A DNA stretch of 33,979 nt from Richelia intracellularis (GCA_000613065.1 CBZS010000471.1:1-33979), one strand, 5' to 3'. Shown: positions 1 through 8,805, numbered from the stretch's first letter. The notes: a model not told the origin generated them from the sequence alone. Numbers and translations: made by a program.

Positions 1-339
1 GTTTGTCATGAACCTGAAGCCAAGTACGGTCTTTGCGCCGTCTTCTGAAATAGCCATAGACTGTAGACCAAGGTGGTAAATCTCCTGGTAATGCCCGCCA
101 TGTACATCCTTGACACAGTACCTATAAAATCGCGTTTACTACTGCGTACATAGATGTTGTAAGTGGACGACCACCTGGTTTTGCCTCTGGAAACACCTCT
201 GCGATTAACTCCCACTGTTCTCACGTTAAATTGCTAGGATAATTCTTAGTCATTTGTTCACGGGGTGCTGTTTTCTATAATTCTCAGCATATGCCTTGTG
301 AGCTTTTTTATCATACCTCCTACCTTTAAAAACATCCTC
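1..339 (-). mobile_element. IS5-family element (same as 11513-12437), partial, cut by window edge
   Basis: This stretch is nearly identical to 12103-12437, the end of the complete IS5-family element further on that carries the transposase start. On the minus strand it encodes the N-terminal part of that transposase, but frameshifts break the reading frame. It ends at 339 in CATCCTC, matching the terminal inverted repeat of the complete copy, followed by TAA at 340-342, the same 3-bp target seen beside the other copy. The rest lies left of the window. It has inserted into an IS1182-like transposase gene whose sequence resumes at about 343, so this is a nested insertion. Confidence 0.85.
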
Positions 340-1399
340 TAATATTAGATGCGACTTGTGCGCCAATTGATATTAGCTATCCAACAGATTTAGGCATCTT
401 AAATAAAGCCAGAAAACAAACAGAAAGAATTATAGATTCTCTTTATGAAAAGATAAAGGTAAGATTAGATAAAAAGCTAAGGACTTATCTAAAATTGGCA
501 AAACAAGACTATATAGTAATGGCAACAAAAAGTCGTCCTCGGCACAAACAAAGAAGTAAAGTCATAAAAATACAACTTCAATATATTAAAATAAACCTAT
601 CTCATATTCAGGTTCTAATCAGTTTAGAAGCAACATTATCAGCTTGAGCAAAAAGAGAATATAAGATGTTGTTAGTGGTCAGATAAGTCTATCGTCAACA
701 GTTATGGTTATATGAAAATAAAAAACAAAGCATATCAGACCGGATTGTGAGTATAAAGCAACCACACATCCGCCCTATAGTCAGAGGGGAAGCCAGACAA
801 TTCGTAGAATTTGGTGCGAAATTATCGGCTAGTTATTTTGACGGATATGTATTCTTAGACCATATTTGTTGGGATAACTTTAATGAATCAGCAGATTTAA
901 AAACAGAAGTAGAAGGTTTTCAAACTACACAGGTTATTATCCGAAATCTGTTCATGTAGATAAAATTTATCGGACTAGAGAAAACAGAATTGTGTGTAAA
1001 AAACGAGGTATTAAAATGAGTGGTCCACCTTTTGGGAGACCTCCAGCTAATCTGAGTCAAGAATAAAAAAGACAAGCAAATGAATCTGAGAGGATTCGTA
1101 ATAGTCTTGAGGAAAACTTTTGGCAAGGGAAAAGAATATTTAGCTTGAATAGAATCATGGCTAAACTTTCTCATACTTGTGAAAATGCAATTGCTATTAC
1201 TTTTTTAGGAATGAATCTTTCTACTTGGTTATGGCGGCTTTGTTTTATTTTTTATGTCAATGCATGTCAAGTACGCCTTTTTTATGCAATTCTGATTATT
1301 CAATCTTATCTTTTAACTCTTTGTGTTTAACAAAAGTTATCTTTTGTTTTTGACTAAATTGTCCATCGCTCCCCACTGAACTTTTTCAGCAAGCCCTAA
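340..1399 (+). pseudogene. IS1182/IS5-like transposase (DUF772/DDE_Tnp_1_6 type), C-terminal part, degenerate
   Basis: Spliced across several frames the plus strand reads as the C-terminal half of a cyanobacterial DDE transposase. Recognisable blocks are LDATCAPIDISYPTDLG (from about 345), QPHIRPIVRGEARQFVEFGAKLS (about 760-830, interrupted in family members only by substitutions), SGPPFGRPPANLSQE (about 1018-1064) and FSLNRIMAKLSHTCENAIAI (about 1139-1198). Several stops and frameshifts show it is dead. The element end is the inverted repeat TTCAGCAAGCCCTAA at about 1385-1399, which recurs inverted at 4299 and as a variant at 33473. The N-terminal half is missing because an IS5-family element sits at 1-339. 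Confidence 0.8.
1247..1301. repeat. 55-bp repeat shared with 33925-33979
   Basis: The first 36 bases (1247-1282) are identical to 33925-33960 and the following 19 differ at only a few positions. At 33925 the repeat lies inside the N-terminal coding part of an IS1182-like transposase, while here it follows the C-terminal end of the same kind of gene. It contains ATGTCAATGCATGTCAAG. It may be a small mobile repeat or a sign of rearrangement between IS copies. Confidence 0.6.
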
Positions 1400-1688
1400 T
1401 TAGACAGGAAAGTAGAACGTTGCGCTTAGTTCAGCACTGTAGGCAGGTTTCCCACCGTAGGCAACTGTCACTGGCTAGCGTACGCGGAGCAAGTAACCCG
1501 AAGGGAGGTACCCTCCGTATATAGCGACTGCAGAGGAATAATGTTCTCTAGCAGACTTTCATACACAATCTTTTGAGCTTTTCTGATTATTGTGTATGGT
1601 GCCAGTCATTGACATGGGTGAAAAGAACATAGCGAATGCTAAATATCCTGAAAAATATAGGCAATTAACCGTAATCACCCGTAATTAT
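1400..1688. other. Intergenic region with small dispersed repeats and one hairpin
   Basis: No gene is visible. The segment at about 1436-1520 has the look of the short dispersed repeats common in Nostoc genomes (TAGGCAACTG, GCGTACGCGGAGCAAG, CCGAAGGGAGGTACC). A perfect 10-bp inverted repeat, CATACACAAT at 1560-1569 with ATTGTGTATG at 1589-1598, could form a hairpin with a 19-nt loop. It has no T-run after it, so it is not a convincing terminator for the minus-strand gene that ends at 1689. Confidence 0.4.
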
Positions 1689-1979
1689 CTATCCCTTCTT
1701 ACCTTGATCGCCGTGGCTAGGACAAGGAGGAGCAGAAATAGAGCGATTTAACCAACCAGTAGCTTGTTCTAAGCGAGCGATCGCTTCATCTGGTTGCTCC
1801 TTTAATAAAAAGACCAAAGCTGCCGCCGCTTGTTCGCTAGCGCGGGCTTTGCGATTAGACTTGAGACGATGCCAATCATTAGGAGCAATGCCTAGCCTAT
1901 CCATCAATGCTTGTGCTAGTTCTACGGTCGTTAAACTATTGACATCAGTAGATAATTGCATATTTTTAGATTCCACCAT
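1689..1979 (-). CDS. Conserved cyanobacterial protein (DUF6439-like)
   Basis: A 96-residue soluble protein that I recognise as a small family confined to cyanobacteria. The core at about residues 17-85 reads LTTVELAQALMDRLGIAP, then NDWHRLKSNRKARASEQAAA, then VFLLKEQPDEAIARLEQATG and the conserved ending LNRSISAPPCPSH. It is predicted to be mostly helical with no signal peptide or membrane segment. The function is unknown. The start could instead be Met7 (MQLSTDVN). It is divergent from the gene at 2026, with only 46 bases between the two starts, so the promoters must overlap. A HIP1 octamer (GCGATCGC) lies in the gene. Confidence 0.75.
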   Translation of the reverse strand: MVESKNMQLSTDVNSLTTVELAQALMDRLGIAPNDWHRLKSNRKARASEQAAAALVFLLKEQPDEAIARLEQATGWLNRSISAPPCPSHGDQGKKG

Positions 1980-2025
1980 AATTGTTGGGCATACTATTTT
2001 TAAAACTAGTTTACCTAAATCCTAG

Positions 2026-2445
2026 ATGCAACTGCCCCATCAGCACAACGAAACAAATTCTTCCCATACAGAGTTAGAAACAGAATTTGAACAAGCATTG
2101 ACAGATGTGAGAAAATCCTTGGTGGAACTACAACAACGTTACGCCCAGATACAAGCAGATAAACAGCGTCAAATTGAACTCAAACATCGAAGGGAAGAAA
2201 TCAAGCCTCAATTACGCAAAAATCCTTTACCAGAACTAAAATCAGAACTGTTACAGATTCAACAGCAACTAGAAACATTAGATAATGCTTTAGGATTAAT
2301 GTCCGACAGTTATTTAACTGTTTCCTTCTTCGGTGGTGGTTTTGTATTTTCTAAAACTGGTTTGCAGGAAGCATTTTGGCAAGTCATCCGCTTTGGTGGA
2401 TTGGGCGTTATCATAGGCTGGATATTAAAGTCTGTTGTTGGATAA
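2026..2445 (+). CDS. Hypothetical coiled-coil protein with C-terminal membrane segment
   Basis: A 139-residue protein I cannot name. Residues about 15-95 are rich in Glu, Gln, Lys and Leu in a heptad-like pattern (TDVRKSLVELQQRYAQIQAD, ELKSELLQIQQQLETLDNAL) and should form a coiled coil. The last 40 residues are hydrophobic and glycine rich (SFFGGGFVFS; FGGLGVIIGWILKSVVG), suggesting a C-terminal membrane anchor or amphipathic hairpin. It ends one base before the asnS start codon, so the two are probably co-transcribed. No catalytic motif is visible. It is intact, unlike many genes nearby. Confidence 0.65.
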   Translation: MQLPHQHNETNSSHTELETEFEQALTDVRKSLVELQQRYAQIQADKQRQIELKHRREEIKPQLRKNPLPELKSELLQIQQQLETLDNALGLMSDSYLTVSFFGGGFVFSKTGLQEAFWQVIRFGGLGVIIGWILKSVVG

Positions 2446-2446
2446 T

Positions 2447-3839
2447 ATGGTACGTTTACGCATTGCAGGAATTTTACGTAGCAGTCAACCTGATGAGTCG
2501 ATCGCAATTCAAGGTTGGGTACGCACAAAACGGGAATTAAAAGGATTTGCTTTTATTGAAGTAAATGACGGCTCATGTTTAACTAGTTTGCAAGTCGTTC
2601 TCGATGAAAGTTTATCTGATTATGAAGAAGTCCTAAAAAAATTAAATACAGGTGCTTCCGTAAAAGTTAATGGAGTGGTGGTAGCTTCCCAAGGAAAAGG
2701 GCAACGGATTGAGCTTAAGGCCACAACTGTAGAAGTATTAGGAGAGGCAGAACCCGAGGCTTATCCTCTGCAAAAGAAACGCCATTCCTTTGAATTTTTG
2801 CGTACCATTGGACATTTGCGATCGCGTACCAATTCTTTTGGATCAGTATTCCGGGTGAGAAATGCTTGCTCTACAGCCATTCACCAATTTTTCCAAGAAC
2901 GGGGTTTTTTTGTGGGTACACACCCCCATTATTACTGCCAGTGATTGCGAAGGAGCAGGAGAATTATTCCGTGTGAGCAGTTTAGACCTAAAAAACATTC
3001 CTCGTACTGAGAATCAAACTGTAGACTACAGTCAGGATTTTTTTGGTCGACCGACCTATCTAACAGTTAGCGGTCAACTAGAAGCAGAAATCATGGCGAT
3101 GGCGTTTACCAACGTCTACACTTTTAGTCCCACCTTCCGGGCAGAAAACTCCAATACTTCCCGCCATTTAGCTGAATTTTGGATGATTGAGCCGGAAATG
3201 GCATTTTGTGACCTCCATGGAGATATGGACTTAGCAGAGGCGTTTTTACAGCATATTTTCCAATATGTGATGGATAAATGCCCAGAGGATATGGAATTCT
3301 TCAATAAACGTATTGACAATACCGTCTTAGCTACCGCAGAAAATATTATTAATAATAAGTTTGAGCGCATTACTTACACAGAAGCAATCAAACTACTAGA
3401 AAAAGCTGATGCCAAATTTGAATATCCTGTTAGCTGGGGCTTAGACTTACAATCAGAACACGAACGCTATCTTTGCGAAAAACTATTAAAAAAAACTGCG
3501 ATCGTTACAGATTATCCCGCAGAGATTAAAGCCTTTTATATGCGTCTTAACGATGATGGTAAAACCGTTGCTGCTATGGATATTCTTGCACCAAAAATTG
3601 GGGAAATTGTCGGTGGTTCCCAAAGAGAAGAACGGTTAAATGTACTGGAAAAACGGATCTTAGCTCAAGGAATGCAACCAGAAGACTTATGGTGGTATCT
3701 AGATTTACGCCGTTTTGGTACAGTTCCGCACGCTGGATTTGGGTTGGGTTTTGAACGACTCGTGCAATTTATGACAGGTATGGCAAACATTCGGGATGTG
3801 ATTCCCTTCCCCCGTACACCAGAAAATGCAGAGTTTTAA
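2447..3839 (+). CDS. asnS: Asparaginyl-tRNA synthetase, interrupted by a +1 frameshift
   Basis: Class II aminoacyl-tRNA synthetase that charges tRNA-Asn in the cytoplasm. The N-terminal OB-fold anticodon-binding domain is at residues about 15-110 ([20 protein letters not shown]). The catalytic core follows, with motif 2 ([20 protein letters not shown]) and motif 3 ([16 protein letters not shown]), and it ends in the family-typical [15 protein letters not shown]. The full length is normal (about 463 residues) but the reading frame shifts inside a run of seven T at 2905-2911. The upstream frame gives [16 protein letters not shown] and stops, while the downstream frame restores [18 protein letters not shown]; six T would give one open frame. 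Since this enzyme is normally essential, a sequencing error or slippage is as likely as true decay. The start ATG at 2447 directly follows the upstream gene. Confidence 0.9.
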
Positions 3840-3893
3840 ATAATAAGGGTGGGTTTTCGCCTATCCTAATTTATGTAAATAGATAAGTTTATT

Positions 3894-3984
3894 GGCGTTG
3901 CTGAATCAGGGGATGATTTCACTAAATTTTCAACGATTTTTCAATGGTTTCAAAGGCTAATTCATCCCGCACTTATGCAACGCC
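3894..3984 (+). mobile_element. MITE, 91-bp family, copy 1
   Basis: This non-coding 91-bp element starts GGCGTTGCTGAATCAGGGGA and ends CGCACTTATGCAACGCC, so its ends form an imperfect inverted repeat of about 23 bp. It is flanked by the 8-mers AGTTTATT and GGTTTATT (7 of 8 identical), consistent with an 8-bp target duplication. It lies just downstream of asnS. Confidence 0.9.
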
Positions 3985-4104
3985 GGTTTATTTTTTGAAA
4001 AAACTACCATCTCTTATATCTCCTCCTGCTCTTGCAACCCACATTCCGCAGGCTATTTTTTCTTTATGGGATAAGGGAGAATACTGCCAACCAGATACTG
4101 GAAT

Positions 4105-4298
4105 CTAAATCCATTTGCCATGTGATTTGTTCTTAAGATCCTTTGCCGCAGCTTCCATCAAATCTGGGAAATAATTATACTGAGCACACTGTTTGACTGG
4201 CAAAACAACATAATCATCAATGTCTCTAACATTGTGATTCAAAGCCATAATCACGCCCTGATAACGGAAAAATGTTACATATACAGTTGTACTAAGAA
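4105..4298 (-). pseudogene. Fragment of unknown gene, 5' part replaced by an IS end
   Basis: The minus strand codes for a short conserved-looking stretch: MALNHNVRDIDDYVVLPVKQ, then CAQYNYFPDLMEAAAKDLKN and KSHGKWI followed by a stop. Upstream (towards higher coordinates) the frame runs into the IS1182-like terminal repeat at 4299-4364, so the original N-terminus has been lost. The acidic, aromatic composition looks like real protein, but I cannot identify the family. Met at 4248 could be an original start, which would make it a 47-residue protein. Confidence 0.35.
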
Positions 4299-4364
4299 TT
4301 AGGGCTTGCTGAAAAAGTTCAGTGGGGAGCGATGGACAATTTAGTAAAAAATGAAAAATAATCT
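4299..4364 (-). mobile_element. IS1182-like element end, solo remnant
   Basis: The sequence TTAGGGCTTGCTGAAAAAGT followed by TCAGTGGGGAGCGATGGACA and ATTTAGTAAAAAA is the reverse complement of the element end at about 1335-1399. Only about 65 bases of the IS remain. A MITE begins directly after it at 4365, and no second IS end is nearby. Confidence 0.75.
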
Positions 4365-4455
4365 GGCGTTGCTGAATCACGGGATGATTTTACTAAATTT
4401 TCAACGATTTTTCAATGGTTTCAAAGGCTCATTCATCCCGCACTTATGTAACGTC
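4365..4455 (+). mobile_element. MITE, 91-bp family, copy 2
   Basis: Same 91-bp element as copy 1 with a few changes (CTGAATCACGGGATGATTTT; the end reads GTAACGTC rather than GCAACGCC). The flanking 8-mers AATAATCT and GCAAATCC do not match, so there is no target duplication. Its left side joins an IS remnant, consistent with a rearrangement after insertion. Confidence 0.85.
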
Positions 4456-4812
4456 GCAAATCCTTCACCCCTAGACGAATAATCCCGGTTTCCCACTAAA
4501 AACAATGTTGGAAGGTTTGCATCCAGTTTATTATTTAGTGATCAATCAAATAGCGATCAGATCGCGTTCACTCACCATTACTCCTGTATATGTTTTTTGT
4601 TAGTCGTCAATAAACAATAATTATTCTGTAATTAAAGAAATTGTGAATTGATTTAGAGGGAGTATACACCCTGGACTGATTTATATTGCAAAGGGATTAG
4701 CTATCAGCGATCAGTATTGTTTTTGTCGTAAATATTTAGATTGCCTAATCCAATCAATCTATTCATAAGTTTACAAACAGAAATAACTGACAGCTAATAG
4801 CTAACAAGAGAC
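4456..4812. other. Intergenic region, no gene seen
   Basis: About 357 AT-rich bases with no credible coding frame. It lies downstream of rre1, which reads leftward and ends at 4813. I see no clear terminator hairpin with a T-run. Confidence 0.4.
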
Positions 4813-5493
4813 TTACGCCATTTGATTCTCGATCGCCCATCGGGCTAATTCGGTGCGGTTGTGAAGATTAGTTTTGCCCAACATATTGGACACATGGCTT
4901 TCTACAGTCCGCTGACTGACATTAAGTTCTTCGGCTATTTCCCTATTTGCCAAGCCTCTGGCTACAAATTGAACAACTTTCAACTCAGTGGGAGTTAACT
5001 GTACATCAAAAGGAACTTGAATTCGAGAGCCATTATCTCCTCCTTTCGCCTGATGCTCTTTCCAGCGGATAGTTTGTTTGAGAGAAGATTCTACTTGAGC
5101 TACAAGTTCTTCTGGTTCAAAAGGCTTAACCATATAAACATCAGCGCCTTTATTCAATCCCTTAACTCTATCGGCACTTTGCCCCTTGGCTGAAAGGAAG
5201 AGTACAGGAATCCAACTAGTACGCTCTGTTTGCCGAACTTGCTCTACAAAAGTGTAGCCATCCATTTCCGGCATCATCACGTCACAGATGATCATATCGG
5301 GGATATCCTGCTCTAGAATATCCAATGCTTCTCGACCATTTTCAGCGGTGACGACTTCGTATCCCCGGAATTCTAAATAATCCTTCACCAGCAAGATGAG
5401 GTTGGGGTCATCGTCAATAAGCAGTAGTCGTTTGTAATCTTTCATGCTGGGTTCTTTCATAGCAGTGGCACTTATCGCACTTCTTTCCATCAA
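4813..5493 (-). CDS. rre1: NarL/LuxR-type response regulator Rre1 (Ycf29)
   Basis: A two-domain response regulator of 226 residues. The receiver domain (about 20-140) has the acidic cluster IDDDPN (Asp27-29), the phospho-acceptor Asp71 in IICDVMMPEMDG and the conserved Lys in YMVKPFEPEEL. The C-terminal LuxR-type helix-turn-helix (about 160-226) reads LTPTELKVVQFVARGLANRE, then QRTVESHVSNMLGKTNLHNR. I recognise the sequence as the cyanobacterial and plastid Rre1/Ycf29 family. In Synechocystis, Rre1 acts with Hik34 on stress genes including groESL. That groES-groEL follow about 1.1 kb away is suggestive, but regulation here is inferred. The start at 5493 is favoured because AGGAAG lies just upstream of it; Met12 and Met17 lack such a site. 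Confidence 0.85.
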   Translation of the reverse strand: MMERSAISATAMKEPSMKDYKRLLLIDDDPNLILLVKDYLEFRGYEVVTAENGREALDILEQDIPDMIICDVMMPEMDGYTFVEQVRQTERTSWIPVLFLSAKGQSADRVKGLNKGADVYMVKPFEPEELVAQVESSLKQTIRWKEHQAKGGDNGSRIQVPFDVQLTPTELKVVQFVARGLANREIAEELNVSQRTVESHVSNMLGKTNLHNRTELARWAIENQMA

Positions 5494-5795
5494 CTTCCTG
5501 AGTAATTTCTTTTATCTTGGATAATTGAGACTTTGTAACTTTTCTTACTTACTTTGATTTGATTTAAAAGACCTCTCTAGAGTAATTATTACCTATTTAG
5601 AGACCACTAAAACCAATGGAAAATGTACAGTAAGGATACGTAGAGCAGTAGTATTTATAATGCGCTATTATATATCGCATTTAAAGAGGTGGGCTAAAAA
5701 ATATTGAACAAATAATAATCCTTTTAGATTTACTGCATAAATTTTGGGGTTTTAGAAAAACCTAAAATATGAAAAGTTGGACAGTTTGGAGGTAA
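5494..5795. other. Intergenic region upstream of rre1
   Basis: About 300 AT-rich bases between the rre1 start and the end of the ferredoxin-like gene, both read leftward. It should carry the rre1 promoter; I cannot point to a convincing -35/-10 pair. No gene is visible. Confidence 0.4.
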
Positions 5796-6278
5796 TTAAG
5801 CTTCTACTAGTTCTGAAACAGAAGTACTTCCTGGTAGAGGATGAGCGAGAAAAGCGTATTCTTCCACAACCTGGTTCCCAAGTAAGTGTTCTTGAATTAT
5901 TCTTTCGATCACTTCGGGGGTTGCTTGGCGGTACCATACACCGTCTGGGTAAACAACTAAAATTGGCCCATCGCAACACACCCGTAAACAATTAGCCTTA
6001 GTTCTGAAAACACAGATAGGATAATTTCCTTGAGGTGAATCTAATTTCAACTCCTTCAGCCTTTTTTTTAAGTACTGCCACGAATCTAAACTATTTTGCT
6101 TTGAACAACAATTTGGATTTGTTTGGTCAGCACAAATGAAAAGATGCCTTTGGATCTTTTGAAGTCCCAAACTTTCTACAGTATTATCTGCGGTTGTGGG
6201 TTCTTTGTTGGCTATATTTCCTGGGGGACATGCCCCAGGCACGATTAGCTGTGGTATTTCCACATTAGATTGTTTCAC
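5796..6278 (-). CDS. Thioredoxin-like [2Fe-2S] ferredoxin domain protein
   Basis: A 160-residue protein starting at GTG. The C-terminal part (about 40-135) matches the thioredoxin-fold [2Fe-2S] ferredoxin family: [18 protein letters not shown] gives the first cysteines and [20 protein letters not shown] the second set, followed by [16 protein letters not shown]. This spacing is typical of the cyanobacterial members, which are thought to carry a [2Fe-2S] cluster and transfer electrons; the partner is unknown. The N-terminal 40 residues ([14 protein letters not shown]) are low in conserved features. It reads away from groES, and the two divergent genes share the 6279-6609 upstream region. Confidence 0.8.
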   Translation of the reverse strand: MKQSNVEIPQLIVPGACPPGNIANKEPTTADNTVESLGLQKIQRHLFICADQTNPNCCSKQNSLDSWQYLKKRLKELKLDSPQGNYPICVFRTKANCLRVCCDGPILVVYPDGVWYRQATPEVIERIIQEHLLGNQVVEEYAFLAHPLPGSTSVSELVEA

Positions 6279-6511
6279 TGTGTTTTCACTCGTCTACGAT
6301 ATTTCCCTCATTACAGTTCTATATCAGTGTACCCAGTTCGCACAGATAATTAAGGACATATAACTAGTTTATCGGCATAAATACTGGAAAAATGAGAAAG
6401 GGAAGAAAGAGATGTGGGGGAAGGGAATATAGAATAACTGTCAACTAACAACCATAAATATTAATCTCAATTTGTTAGATTGAGCCTCCAGTAATGATTA
6501 CCTATTCCCTT

Positions 6512-6527
6512 GTTCGGAAACCCGTAC
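6512..6527 (+). promoter_or_regulatory. K-box upstream of groESL
   Basis: The sequence GTTCGG-AAAC-CCGTAC matches the cyanobacterial K-box pattern GTTCGG-NNAN-CCNNAC, described upstream of groESL operons in Synechocystis and Anabaena and linked to light-dependent control. It sits 55 bases upstream of the start of the CIRCE element, upstream of the likely promoter. Confidence 0.75.
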
Positions 6528-6538
6528 AACAAAATTTG

Positions 6539-6568
6539 TTGCCATTAGACGCTTTCTTTGGGTAGATT
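6539..6568 (+). promoter_or_regulatory. Probable groESL promoter
   Basis: TTGCCA at 6539-6544 and TAGATT at 6563-6568 resemble -35 and -10 boxes with an 18-bp spacer. The -10 overlaps the left arm of CIRCE, so a repressor bound there would block initiation. The start site is inferred. Confidence 0.45.
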
Positions 6569-6593
6569 AGCAGTCAAGAGTGGAGAGTGCTAA
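6567..6593 (+). promoter_or_regulatory. CIRCE operator (HrcA binding site)
   Basis: The inverted repeat TTAGCAGTC, 9-base spacer, GAGTGCTAA matches the CIRCE consensus TTAGCACTC-N9-GAGTGCTAA with a single mismatch in the left arm. HrcA binds CIRCE to repress groESL in the absence of heat stress. It ends 16 bases before the groES start codon. Confidence 0.92.
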
Positions 6594-6609
6594 CTCTGGA
6601 GAAAATTTT

Positions 6610-6921
6610 ATGGCAGCAGTATCTTTAAGCGTTTCTACAGTAAAACCTTTAGGTGATCGCGTATTTGTCAAGGTGAACGCCTCCGAAGAAAAGACCGCAG
6701 GTGGTCTGTATTTGCCCGACACCGCAAAGGAAAAGCCCCAGGTAGGTGAAGTTGTATCCGTTGGTGCAGGTAAACTCAAAGACGACGATAGCCGTCAGAC
6801 AATGGATGTGAAAGTTGGAGATAAGGTTCTTTACTCCAAGTATGCTGGAACCGACATTAAGTTAGGAACCGATGAATACGTACTACTTTCAGAAAAAGAT
6901 ATTCTCGCAATCGTTTCCTAA
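6610..6921 (+). CDS. groES: Co-chaperonin GroES
   Basis: The 103-residue, 10-kDa co-chaperonin forms the heptameric lid on GroEL during ATP-driven protein folding in the cytoplasm. The sequence shows [20 protein letters not shown], the mobile loop region [34 protein letters not shown] and the ending EKDILAIVS. The ATG at 6610 is preceded by GGAG at 6598-6601 and gives the usual cyanobacterial N-terminus MAAVSLSVS; a longer GTG start would run into CIRCE and is unlikely. groEL follows after 123 bases in the same direction, forming the classical groESL operon controlled by CIRCE and K-box. Confidence 0.97.
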   Translation: MAAVSLSVSTVKPLGDRVFVKVNASEEKTAGGLYLPDTAKEKPQVGEVVSVGAGKLKDDDSRQTMDVKVGDKVLYSKYAGTDIKLGTDEYVLLSEKDILAIVS

Positions 6922-7044
6922 AGTGATGTAGCTCTAGTTCTGAGTTTTCAATTGATTATCCCTGATTGAACTCAATACTGAAAGCTCCAACGAACAAAAT
7001 TAATTACACACTCAAGACGAAAAAACCACAACAATTACGGAATT

Positions 7045-8682
7045 ATGGCAAAGCGTATTATTTACAATGAAAGTGCCCGTCGTGCTTTAGAAAAAGGCAT
7101 GGATATTCTGGCTGAAGCCGTGGCTGTCACCCTCGGTCCCAAGGGACGTAATGTAGTATTAGAGAAAAAGTTTGGCGCACCTCAAATTGTTAACGATGGT
7201 GTGACCATTGCTAAAGAAATTGAATTAGAAGATCACGTAGAAAACACCGGCGTTTCTTTGATTCGTCAAGCTGCTTCTAAAACCAACGATGCTGCTGGTG
7301 ATGGTACCACCACAGCAACTGTTTTGGCTCATGCCATGGTGAAGGAAGGCTTACGTAACGTTGCTGCTGGTGCAAATGCAATTTTATTAAAGCGCGGTAT
7401 TGATAAAGCGGCTGGCTTCTTAGTAGAACAAATTGCTAGCCATGCTCGTTCTGTAGAAGATTCTAAAGCGATCGCTCAAGTTGGTGCAATTTCTGCTGGT
7501 AACGACGATGAAGTTGGTGGCATGATTGCTGAGGCGATGGATAAAGTCGGTAAGGAAGGGGTTATTTCCTTGGAAGAGGGAAAATCCATGAGTACCGAAT
7601 TGGAAATTACCGAAGGTATGCGTTTTGATAAGGGCTATATCTCCCCTTACTTTGCCACCGATACCGAGCGTATGGAAGCGGTTTTCGATGAGCCTTACTT
7701 GCTACTCACGGATAAGAAAATTGCTTTGGTACAAGATTTAGTACCTGTATTGGAACAAGTGGCTCGTGCTGGCAAGCCCCTGGTTATTATTGCTGAAGAT
7801 ATTGAAAAAGAAGCTTTAGCTACCTTGGTTGTGAACCGTTTACGGGGTGTACTCAACGTAGCAGCAATTAAAGCTCCTGGTTTTGGTGATCGGCGTAAAG
7901 CTATGTTAGAAGATATTGCTGTTCTTACTGGTGGTCAATTAATTACCGAAGATGCTGGTTTGAAGTTAGAAAACACCAAACTAGATATGCTCGGTACCAC
8001 ACGCCGCCTTACCATCACTAAAGACAACACTACCATTGTTGCAGAAGGTAACGAAGCTGAAGTTAAAGCTCGTTGCGAACAAATTCGTCGTCAAATGGAA
8101 GAAACTGAGTCTTCCTATGACAAAGAAAAATTGCAAGAGCGTTTAGCTAAATTATCTGGTGGTGTGGCAGTAGTTAAAGTTGGTGCTGCTACTGAAACCG
8201 AAATGAAGGACAAGAAACTTCGTTTGGAAGACGCAATTAACGCTACCAAGGCTGCTGTGGAAGAAGGTATCGTTCCTGGTGGTGGTACCACCTTGGCTCA
8301 CCTAACTCCCGAATTAGAAACTTGGGCAAATGGTAATCTTCAAGGTGAAGAACTGACTGGTGCGTTGATTGTAGCTCGTGCTCTGGCTGCTCCTTTAAAG
8401 CGGATTGCAGAAAATGCTGGTCAAAATGGTGCAGTAATTTCCGAGCGCGTGAAAGAAAAAGAATTCAACGTAGGTTACAACGCTGCTGCCAATGAATTTG
8501 TTGATATGTTTGAGGTTGGTGTAGTTGACCCTGCGAAGGTAACTCGCTCTGCACTACAAAACGCAGCTTCCATCGCTGGTATGGTTCTAACAACCGAGTG
8601 TATTGTTGTTGACAAACCTGAGCCTAAAGATGGAGCCCCTGCTGGTGCTGGTGCTGGTATGGGTGGCGATTTCGACTACTAA
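7045..8682 (+). CDS. groEL: Chaperonin GroEL (GroEL1)
   Basis: Full-length 545-residue 60-kDa chaperonin that forms the double-ring folding chamber with GroES in the cytoplasm. Visible hallmarks are [19 protein letters not shown] near residue 30, the ATP-site block [16 protein letters not shown] near 85, and [15 protein letters not shown] near 405. The C-terminal tail is [16 protein letters not shown], a Gly/Met-rich tail of the operonic GroEL1 type; the stand-alone GroEL2 of cyanobacteria lacks a groES partner. Codon use is regular and the gene is undamaged. A hairpin terminator follows at 8723. Confidence 0.98.
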   Translation: MAKRIIYNESARRALEKGMDILAEAVAVTLGPKGRNVVLEKKFGAPQIVNDGVTIAKEIELEDHVENTGVSLIRQAASKTNDAAGDGTTTATVLAHAMVKEGLRNVAAGANAILLKRGIDKAAGFLVEQIASHARSVEDSKAIAQVGAISAGNDDEVGGMIAEAMDKVGKEGVISLEEGKSMSTELEITEGMRFDKGYISPYFATDTERMEAVFDEPYLLLTDKKIALVQDLVPVLEQVARAGKPLVIIAEDIEKEALATLVVNRLRGVLNVAAIKAPGFGDRRKAMLEDIAVLTGGQLITEDAGLKLENTKLDMLGTTRRLTITKDNTTIVAEGNEAEVKARCEQIRRQMEETESSYDKEKLQERLAKLSGGVAVVKVGAATETEMKDKKLRLEDAINATKAAVEEGIVPGGGTTLAHLTPELETWANGNLQGEELTGALIVARALAAPLKRIAENAGQNGAVISERVKEKEFNVGYNAAANEFVDMFEVGVVDPAKVTRSALQNAASIAGMVLTTECIVVDKPEPKDGAPAGAGAGMGGDFDY

Positions 8683-8722
8683 GAATAATCTGTGGCACGG
8701 CCACTTTATCCGTATTAAGTAT

Positions 8723-8764
8723 AAAAAAAAGTTGTCTTTCTTTGGAGAGGCAGCTTTTTTTATT
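8723..8764 (+). terminator. Rho-independent terminator of groESL
   Basis: AAAAAAAAGTTGTCT pairs (with two G-U pairs) with AGGCAGCTTTTTTT around the loop TTCTTTGGAG, and the 3' arm is a T-run. It lies 40 bases after the groEL stop. Confidence 0.8.
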
Positions 8765-8805
8765 TAACCGTAAAAAAGAAGTTGAAAATGAATCCGTAAT
8801 ACCAA

